Source: Verrucomicrobiota bacterium
Lineage (GTDB): Bacteria; Verrucomicrobiota; Verrucomicrobiia; Limisphaerales; UBA8199
NCBI GenBank assembly: GCA_029974925.1
Contig: JARKQH010000398.1
Location: forward strand, 1 to 52,197
Length of the DNA stretch: 52,197 nt
Direction of reading: 5' to 3'
This document shows positions 46,647 to 52,197 of this stretch, piece by piece. A program made the position numbers and the translations under genes. Position 1 is the stretch's first letter. Every line of letters starts with the position of its first letter. The notes beneath the pieces are model-generated. The model searched no databases, was not told where the DNA came from, and saw nothing but the letters and a program-made list of their open reading frames with translations.

Positions 46647-47354
46647 ATGAGCGTGGCGTCAAAAATGGTCGCGTCGGCCGCCTTGCTCGGCGGTCTGCTG
46701 GTGTGCCTGGCTCTCCTGGCCCGGGCGCAGGGCCAGGACCCGGCCGGCGCGGGGGCCCCTCCGGCCCCTGCCGCATTGGCCGCCACGGCCGGCGCCAGCC
46801 CGCAGCTTCCCCTCGTGGCGCGGCCTCCCGCCGAGCAGCCTCCCGTTGGACTGCCGGGGGATGCGCACCTGGACAAGACGCCGCCCCGCCGGACCAAGGG
46901 ACTGGATCTGGTTCGGATGGGATGGACCTACAACTGCATGGAGTGTCACAAACTCATTCCCGCGCGCTGGCATTACGACCGTCCGATGGCCGAGCACCAG
47001 GACATCCGGCTCGAACACGGCAACAACCGCTTCTGTCTCAATTGCCATCATCCCACCAACCGCAACGCCTTTGTGGACTACGACGGCTCTGAAATCGCCC
47101 AGCGGGATGTCGTCCTGCTCTGCGGCAAATGCCACGGCCCCACCTACCGCGACTGGGAGGCGGGGGTGCATGGCCGCGCCAACGGCTATTGGGACACGCA
47201 GAAGGGGCCCAAGACGAAACTGCGCTGTATTCAATGCCATGACCCGCATCAGCCCGCCTTCAAGCCCATGCCGCCGCTGCCGCCGCTGCGCTATCCGCCG
47301 CGGGCGGCGCATGGCCGCAGCCGTATCGAGCGGCCGGAGGACAATCACCCCTGA
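46647..47354 (+). CDS. Tetraheme c-type cytochrome
   Basis: 235 residues. A hydrophobic N-terminal segment (VASAALLGGLLVCLALLARA) serves as signal or anchor and is followed by a ~60-residue Ala/Pro linker. Four CxxCH heme sites lie at about 97-101 (CMECH), 130-134 (CLNCH), 159-163 (CGKCH) and 194-198 (CIQCH, in CHDPHQPAF). The long linker would let the heme domain reach away from the membrane. As first gene of a four-gene unit it probably carries electrons between the ferredoxin/NrfD module and the octaheme enzyme. The next gene starts seven bases after its stop. Confidence 0.87.
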   Translation: MSVASKMVASAALLGGLLVCLALLARAQGQDPAGAGAPPAPAALAATAGASPQLPLVARPPAEQPPVGLPGDAHLDKTPPRRTKGLDLVRMGWTYNCMECHKLIPARWHYDRPMAEHQDIRLEHGNNRFCLNCHHPTNRNAFVDYDGSEIAQRDVVLLCGKCHGPTYRDWEAGVHGRANGYWDTQKGPKTKLRCIQCHDPHQPAFKPMPPLPPLRYPPRAAHGRSRIERPEDNHP

Positions 47355-47360
47355 CCGGTC

Positions 47361-48335
47361 ATGAACGAGAACCCGCAGAATTCCGTCAGCCCGAAGACCA
47401 TCGAGCAGGTGTATCAACCGGTCACCCGCCGGACCTTTCTCAAAGGCACGGCAGCCGCCATGGCCGGCCTGGCCGGGTTGGTGGCGGCCCTTAAGCCGTT
47501 GCTCGCACTCGAACGCGGGGAGATGACCCTGGATGACCTCTTGCAGAAGCATTACCGCGAGCTTAAGCCCGAGGAGCTGCAACGCATTTTGCGCGAACTG
47601 GAAGCCCGGTGCGCCCGCGAGCATGGCGTCCAACCCGTCATTCGTGATCTCAAGCCGCTCCCGGGCGTCGAGTTTGGCTACGCCCTCAACCTGACGCGCT
47701 GCATCGGCTGCCGCAAATGCGCCCACGCCTGTCTGCAGGAGAACAACCAGTCCCGCTCCTCAGCCGACGACATCGAGATGTCCTACATCCGCGTCCTGGA
47801 GCTCAAAAAAGGCGCGATCAACCTCGAGGAATCGGACCTTTACTACAACCCGCAGACCGTGCCGCAGAAGGACAAATATTACATGCCGGTCCAGTGCCAC
47901 CAGTGCCGGGAGGCGCCCTGCACCAAAGTGTGCCCGGTGCAGGCCACCTGGCAGGAGGCCGACGGCATCGTCGTGGTGGACTACAACTGGTGCATTGGCT
48001 GCCGCTACTGCATGGCGGCCTGCCCCTACGACGCCCGCCGCTTCAATTACCGCAAGCCCAACCTCCAATCCGCCCGGATCAATCCCAACCAAAGCTATTT
48101 GAGCAACCGCATCCGGCCCAAGGGGGTCGTGGAAAAATGCACTTTCTGCCTGCACCGCACCCGCGATGGCAAGTACCCGGCCTGTCTGGAGGTCTGCCCG
48201 ACCGGGGCGCGGGTGTTCGGCAACCTTCTGGACCCCGACAGCGAAATCAGCTACATCCTCAAGAACAAGCGGGTCTATATCTTGAAGGAGGACGTCGGCA
48301 CCCTGCCGCGGTTCTACTATTTCTTTGACCAATGA
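47361..48335 (+). CDS. NrfC/DmsB-like ferredoxin with four [4Fe-4S] sites, Tat-exported
   Basis: 324 residues. TRRTFLKGTAAAMAGLAGLV is a twin-arginine signal (Arg23-Arg24), so it folds with its clusters before export. Four Cys groups follow: CIGCRKCAHAC from ~114, CHQCREAPCTKVCP, CIGCRYCMAACPYDARR, and CTFCLHRTRDGKYPACLEVC. This is the pattern of NrfC, DmsB and PsrB. It overlaps the NrfD-type gene by four bases and would bridge the membrane quinone site to the cytochromes. The ~50-residue helical insert between signal and first cluster is longer than in most relatives. Confidence 0.9.
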   Translation: MNENPQNSVSPKTIEQVYQPVTRRTFLKGTAAAMAGLAGLVAALKPLLALERGEMTLDDLLQKHYRELKPEELQRILRELEARCAREHGVQPVIRDLKPLPGVEFGYALNLTRCIGCRKCAHACLQENNQSRSSADDIEMSYIRVLELKKGAINLEESDLYYNPQTVPQKDKYYMPVQCHQCREAPCTKVCPVQATWQEADGIVVVDYNWCIGCRYCMAACPYDARRFNYRKPNLQSARINPNQSYLSNRIRPKGVVEKCTFCLHRTRDGKYPACLEVCPTGARVFGNLLDPDSEISYILKNKRVYILKEDVGTLPRFYYFFDQ

Positions 48336-49567
48336 GCGAGTATCTGACGTTCCTGTGGCGCGTGGTTCGCATCTCCTTCCAGGGGAGCTGGAAGTTCTAC
48401 GCCTGGATGACGCTGCTGAGCGTGGTCTCGCTGGTGGGCTTGCACGCCTATGCGCGGCAGGTGGTGGAAGGGCTCGAGACGACCGGCATGACCAACCAGG
48501 TCAGTTGGGGCGCCTACATCGCCAACTTTACGTTCCTGGTCGGCGTGGCCGCCGCGGCGGTCATGCTCGTCATCCCCGCCTACATCTACAAGAAGCAGTT
48601 CATGCACGAAGTCGTGCTGTTTGGGGAGCTGATGGCCATCGCGGTCATCATCATGTGCCTGCTTTTTGTGACCGTGGACCTTGGCCATCCCGAGCGGTTC
48701 CACCACATGATTCCCCCCTTCGGCATTTTCAATTTCCCGGGCTCGATTCTTTCGTGGGACGTCATCGTGCTCAACGGTTACCTCCTGCTGAACCTGCACA
48801 TTGCGGGGTATCTGCTCTACTGCCGCTACCGGCAGACCCAGCCGACCAAGAAGTTCTACATCCCGTTCGTCTTCATTTCGATTGCGTGGGCGGTCAGCAT
48901 CCATACCGTCACGGCGTTTCTCTACGTCGGCCTGGCCGGCCGCTCCTACTGGCATCATCCCCTGGTGCCGTCGCGCTTCCTGGCCTCGGCGTTCGTGGCG
49001 GGTCCGGCCCTGATGATCCTGGTCTTCCAGGTCATCCGGCGGTTTGTCCGGTACTGGATCGGCGATGAGCCGATCTTCACCCTGCGCATGATCATGACCG
49101 TTGCGATGATCATCAACATGTTTCTGCTGGGGTGCGAGCTGTTCACCGAATTCTATTCCCCGACCCAGCATGCCGCCGCCGCCCATTACCTTTATTTTGG
49201 GCTGCACGGGCACAACGGCCTGGTGGCCTGGATCTGGACGGCCATCGTGCTGGACCTCGTCGGCCTGGCGCTGCTGATCACGCCGATCAGCCGCAAGATC
49301 ACCGGCCTGAACCTTGCCTGCGTGGCCTGCGTCGTCGGCATTTGGATCGAAAAAGGCATGGGGCTGATCATCCCCGGTTTCGTCCCCTCGCCGCTGGGCC
49401 AGATTGTCGAATACCTGCCCACGTTCAACGAGACGTTGGTCTGTGTGGGCATTTGGGCTTTTGGCGCGCTTTTGTATTCCTGGATGCTCCACGTCGCCAT
49501 TCCCATCATGAATGGCAGCCTCCGGGCACGACCTGAAATCGCCAGTTCAACACAACCCTCCTCATGA
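48332..49567 (+). CDS. NrfD/PsrC-family quinone-interacting membrane protein
   Basis: 411 residues with about nine hydrophobic segments, including SWGAYIANFTFLVGVAAAAV, LMAIAVIIMCLLFVTVDLGH, FNFPGSILSWDVIVLNGYLL and WAVSIHTVTAFLYVGLAGRS. These include the charged and aromatic positions typical of the family. NrfD-type proteins exchange electrons between menaquinone and an attached ferredoxin. It starts within the ferredoxin gene and its stop overlaps the octaheme gene by four bases (ATGA), so all are tightly coupled. It replaces the NapC/NrfH-type or c554 partners seen with most HAO-like enzymes. Confidence 0.9.
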   Translation: MSEYLTFLWRVVRISFQGSWKFYAWMTLLSVVSLVGLHAYARQVVEGLETTGMTNQVSWGAYIANFTFLVGVAAAAVMLVIPAYIYKKQFMHEVVLFGELMAIAVIIMCLLFVTVDLGHPERFHHMIPPFGIFNFPGSILSWDVIVLNGYLLLNLHIAGYLLYCRYRQTQPTKKFYIPFVFISIAWAVSIHTVTAFLYVGLAGRSYWHHPLVPSRFLASAFVAGPALMILVFQVIRRFVRYWIGDEPIFTLRMIMTVAMIINMFLLGCELFTEFYSPTQHAAAAHYLYFGLHGHNGLVAWIWTAIVLDLVGLALLITPISRKITGLNLACVACVVGIWIEKGMGLIIPGFVPSPLGQIVEYLPTFNETLVCVGIWAFGALLYSWMLHVAIPIMNGSLRARPEIASSTQPSS

Positions 49568-51015
49568 TTATGAAAACCTGGTTCCGAACCCGTCTTCCCG
49601 CCGCCGCGCTGATGCTGGCCCTTCCGGGCCTGGCTCAGGCGGGATTCACCCTCAAGGAAATGTCCGCGCAGAGCAAGGCCTGTGTGGAGTGTCACAAAAA
49701 GGAAAGCCCGGCCCTGTACGAACAATGGGGGTCCAGCAAGCACTACCGCGCCAATGTCGGGTGCTTCGAGTGCCACATGGCGGTCGAAGGCGATGCGGAT
49801 GCCTACGAGCATTACGGGCAGAAGATTGCCACGATCGTTTCCCCCAAAGACTGCGGCCGGTGCCATGAACACGAGGTGGCCGAGTTCAACTCGTCCCACC
49901 ACGCCAAGGGCGCCCGGATTCTCGGCTCGCTGGACAATGTGCTGGCCGAGATTGTCGAGGGCAACCGCGGATTCAAGACCCCGGCGTTTCCGCAGGGCAT
50001 TTCCTCGGCGGCCGTCAACGGCTGCTGGCAATGCCACGGGACGGAGGTCAAGATCGGCCCGAACGGCAAACCGGATCCGGCGACCTGGCCCAACACCGGC
50101 ATCGGCCGCATCAACCCGGACGGCAGCGAAGGCTCCTGCGCCGCCTGCCATTCCCGCCACGAATTCTCGTCGGCGCAGGCCCGCACCCCCGACACCTGCG
50201 GCAAATGTCACATGGGGCCGGACCATCCCCAGATCGAAATCTACAACGAATCCAAGCACGGCATCGCCTACCGCGCCAACGTGGACAAGATGAACCTCGA
50301 CAACGAAAAATGGATTGTTGGCGAGGATTACAGCGCCGCGCCCACCTGCGCCACCTGCCACATGAGCGCGACCAAAAACCAGCGGGTCACGCACGACGTC
50401 GGCCTGCGCATCTCCTGGAACAACCGCCCCGAGCTGTCCATCCGTCCCGAGGTCGCCGACGCCAAGCTCGGTCTGCCCGGCAAGGATGTCCCCTGGCAGA
50501 CCCGCCGCACCAACATGGTGGACGTGTGTTTGAACTGCCACAACCAGCACTTTGTGGACTCCTTCTACACCCAATACGACAGCCTGATTGACCTGTACCA
50601 CGAAAAGTTTGCCAAGCCGGGCCTGGCGCTCTATGACGCGGCCAAACCGCTGCTGCGCCCCGCCCAGTTCAGCAACCCCCTCGACTTCACGTGGTATGAA
50701 ATCTGGCACCACGAAGGGCGCCGCGCCCGCCACGGCGTTTCTATGATGGGCCCCGATTATACCCACTGGCATGGCACTTACGAGGTCGCGAAACATTTCT
50801 ACGCCAAATACGTTCCCGAGCTCGAGGAACTGGTGAACCACCACAAGAACTCGACCGACCCCGCCAAAAAAGCGGCGGCGGAAAAGCTGGAAAAACTATT
50901 GGATGAGACGCTCAACCACGCGAATCACCAGTGGTTTTTGAACAAGATGGACCCGGCGGAAAAGGCGCTCCGCGAACAGCAACGCCTCGAATTCCAGAAA
51001 CGGTACTCGAAGTAG
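49564..51015 (+). CDS. Octaheme c-type cytochrome, hydroxylamine oxidoreductase family
   Basis: 483 residues with a Sec signal ending ALPGLAQA. Eight CxxCH sites lie at 40, 67, 97, 154, 192, 212, 262 and 322. RHEFSSAQARTPDTCGKCHM and IEIYNESKHGIAYR around the middle hemes are the family fingerprint. The C-terminal helical part has WYEIWHHEGRRARHGVSMMG then PDYTHWHGTYEV. Tyr399 in this stretch may align with the Tyr that cross-links to the P460 heme in oxidising HAO. Reductive members lack it. The enzyme would act in the periplasm on hydroxylamine, nitrite or a similar compound. It is shorter than Nitrosomonas HAO and has no C-terminal membrane anchor. Confidence 0.86.
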   Translation: MIMKTWFRTRLPAAALMLALPGLAQAGFTLKEMSAQSKACVECHKKESPALYEQWGSSKHYRANVGCFECHMAVEGDADAYEHYGQKIATIVSPKDCGRCHEHEVAEFNSSHHAKGARILGSLDNVLAEIVEGNRGFKTPAFPQGISSAAVNGCWQCHGTEVKIGPNGKPDPATWPNTGIGRINPDGSEGSCAACHSRHEFSSAQARTPDTCGKCHMGPDHPQIEIYNESKHGIAYRANVDKMNLDNEKWIVGEDYSAAPTCATCHMSATKNQRVTHDVGLRISWNNRPELSIRPEVADAKLGLPGKDVPWQTRRTNMVDVCLNCHNQHFVDSFYTQYDSLIDLYHEKFAKPGLALYDAAKPLLRPAQFSNPLDFTWYEIWHHEGRRARHGVSMMGPDYTHWHGTYEVAKHFYAKYVPELEELVNHHKNSTDPAKKAAAEKLEKLLDETLNHANHQWFLNKMDPAEKALREQQRLEFQKRYSK

Positions 51016-51020
51016 CCACG

Positions 51021-51043
51021 CCCCCCTGCGCCGGGACGGGGGG
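51021..51043 (+). terminator. Hairpin after the octaheme gene
   Basis: CCCCCC (51021-51026) pairs with GGGGGG (51038-51043) around an 11-base loop, starting six bases after the octaheme stop. No T-tract follows. It may end the cytochrome operon or reduce read-through into the next gene. Confidence 0.4.
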
Positions 51044-51076
51044 AGGAACGCCCTCGCCCCGGCGCGCCTGCTTCTC

Positions 51077-51568
51077 ATGCCTGCCGAGCCCGACCCCGCG
51101 CCGAACCTGCGGGGCGCTTCGCCCGCCGAGCTCATCCGGGCCGGCGAGAACAGCCTGCGCGAGCACCTGGCCGCGCAGGCCGTGTTGGCCCACCAGAAGT
51201 ACGGGCCCCTCACCTGCGAGAAGCTGGAAGCCTTTCTGAACGACCCGGTTTGTCTCCGTTACCCCACCCGGCTGGTGTTCGAAATCGGGGAAATGGCGCT
51301 GCACCAGTTCGCGCAGCCGGAACGGGACTTCCGCCACCCCGACCGCGACGCGCGCGTGCTTTACCTGCGCCCGCAGCTTGCGGGGCGTCCGGAGTTGATC
51401 ATTCCCGCCGTCGCCTATATGGTTCCGGTCATCAACTACGGCGACATCATCAACGACGACCACTGCCTGCTCTACGGCGCCACCCTGCTGGGACTCATGC
51501 AGGACGAGTTCTATCACCAGGTCTGTGCCGTGGCCGATTTTGTCGGCGCCGAGCCGCGGTTCCCATGA
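51077..51568 (+). CDS. Conserved protein of unknown function
   Basis: 163 residues without signal peptide, membrane segment or Cys motif. SPAELIRAGENSLREHLAAQ and KLEAFLNDPVCLRYPTRLVF are helical, and PAVAYMVPVINYGDIINDDH follows. It may be a small cytoplasmic or metal-binding protein. His and Asp residues in NYGDIINDDHC and DEFYHQVC are candidate ligands. I do not recognise the family. It lies 61 bases after the octaheme gene behind a hairpin and overlaps the GH116 start by ATGA, so it is translationally linked to the downstream gene rather than clearly to the cytochromes. Confidence 0.6.
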   Translation: MPAEPDPAPNLRGASPAELIRAGENSLREHLAAQAVLAHQKYGPLTCEKLEAFLNDPVCLRYPTRLVFEIGEMALHQFAQPERDFRHPDRDARVLYLRPQLAGRPELIIPAVAYMVPVINYGDIINDDHCLLYGATLLGLMQDEFYHQVCAVADFVGAEPRFP

Positions 51569-52197
51569 GCCGCGACGGCCACGCCAAGTGTGCGGGGGCG
51601 AAGTGCGGCTGTCCCTCGTCTGCCGCCAGCACGGGCTGGGGACGGCGGCAATTCCTTCAGTGGCTCGGACTGGGCGGAGGTTTGCTGGCGCTTCAACCCT
51701 GGGGCGCGATGGCCGGGCCGTTCTCGCGGACGGATTTCAGGAAGCTCGTGCCCGAGGACAAGAAGCTTTCGCCGGAGTGGCTCCGGTCGCTCACGGCGCG
51801 GGGGGAACGCGCGGTTTATCGCGGACCCGCGCTTGAAAAAATCGGCATGCCGGCCGGCGGGATTTGTGCCGGTCAGTTGTACCTCGGCGGCGACGGCAGA
51901 CTCTGGAACTGGGACATCTTCAACCAGCCCATCCGGACCGACGCGACCCATTATGCCCGGCCCATGGAGGTCCATTCCCCGGTGGACCAAGGCTTCGCGT
52001 TGCGAGTCGCATGCTCGGGCAGGACCACGGAACGGAGGTTGGACCGGACTCAATGGCGGGAGGTCGCCTTCATTGGCGAGTACCCGATTGGGCAGGTCGA
52101 GTTTCGCGATCCCGATTGGCCTGTCAGCGCGCGGTTGGAGGCGTTTTCGCCCTTCATTCCCCTGAATACGGATGACTCCTCGCTCCCGGCAACCCTC
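51565..52197 (+). CDS. Glycoside hydrolase family 116 (GBA2-like), N-terminal part
   Basis: 211 residues are present before the window ends. GWGRRQFLQWLGLGGGLLAL is a twin-arginine signal, preceded by a 25-residue segment with three Cys (positions 9, 14, 16). The mature start has the GH116 N-terminal domain signatures LEKIGMPAGGICAGQLYLGG, DGRLWNWDIFNQPIR and GEYPIGQVEFRDPDWPVSAR followed by PFIPLNTDDSSLP. Family members include bacterial beta-glucosidases and beta-xylosidases and mammalian GBA2 glucosylceramidase. The catalytic C-terminal domain is outside the window, so substrate cannot be judged. Confidence 0.85.
   Translation, partial: MSRDGHAKCAGAKCGCPSSAASTGWGRRQFLQWLGLGGGLLALQPWGAMAGPFSRTDFRKLVPEDKKLSPEWLRSLTARGERAVYRGPALEKIGMPAGGICAGQLYLGGDGRLWNWDIFNQPIRTDATHYARPMEVHSPVDQGFALRVACSGRTTERRLDRTQWREVAFIGEYPIGQVEFRDPDWPVSARLEAFSPFIPLNTDDSSLPATL

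Overview
The window is GC-rich chromosomal DNA, most likely from a Verrucomicrobiota bacterium (Limisphaerales/Pedosphaera-like). This assignment rests on gene content only. The pointers are a PPC-domain / DUF1501 / DUF1549-DUF1553 gene set, a DUF6807 (PmoA-like) secreted protein, a 'SAFTLTE' pseudopilin, many twin-arginine or Sec-exported glycoside hydrolases, and C-termini with Asp-rich type-3-like repeats. A planctomycete relative is the main alternative. I see no phage, insertion sequence, CRISPR array, rRNA or tRNA. The gene order reads as a stable core region with secreted-enzyme and respiratory blocks.

Layout. 1-551: 5' part of a secreted 7-bladed lactonase. 693-3236: grpE, dnaJ, rsmE, then a convergent MidA-type methyltransferase. 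4400-7186: two PilT-type ATPases and a small degenerate receiver-like protein. 7360-20979 (all minus): htpX, a PPC/SHOCT protein, DUF1501, DUF1549/1553, a glycosyl-hydrolase-like-10 enzyme, a phosphoesterase/PQQ-propeller protein, and the two subunits of an Nfn-type NADH/NADPH/ferredoxin transhydrogenase. 21275-28188: an alpha-mannan locus, with MFS transporter, sugar kinase and GH125 reading left and GH92-malectin reading right. 28358-31462: clpP, clpX and a YghO-like acetyltransferase. 31752-32735: DUF6807. 32994-40565: glutamate synthase gltB-gltD facing glutamate dehydrogenase gdhA, separated by a perfect hairpin. 40881-43517: a fusion of a KaiC-like domain without a P-loop to a pyruvate/PEP-binding domain. 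43604-45784: secreted protein, ECF sigma factor and a putative membrane anti-sigma factor. 45797-46291: a lone pseudopilin. 46647-51015: tetraheme cytochrome, four-cluster ferredoxin, NrfD membrane protein and an octaheme hydroxylamine-oxidoreductase-family cytochrome. 51077-52197: an unknown protein and the start of a GH116 enzyme.

How it fits together. GH92 and GH125 would trim alpha-mannosides, the MFS protein would import the sugar and the kinase would phosphorylate it, with no SusC/SusD in view. GltBD, GdhA and Nfn link ammonia assimilation to NADPH supply. The most interesting unit is the four-gene cytochrome module. It pairs an NrfC/NrfD-type quinone-linked membrane module with an octaheme HAO-family enzyme rather than with NrfA, implying quinone-coupled turnover of an inorganic nitrogen compound whose direction cannot be read with certainty. 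The second is the KaiC-like/PEP-binding fusion, which has lost both the P-loop and the usual phosphohistidine domain. Several transcription starts look readable (clpP, gltB, DUF1549 and nfnA promoters). Many genes lack a clear Shine-Dalgarno sequence.
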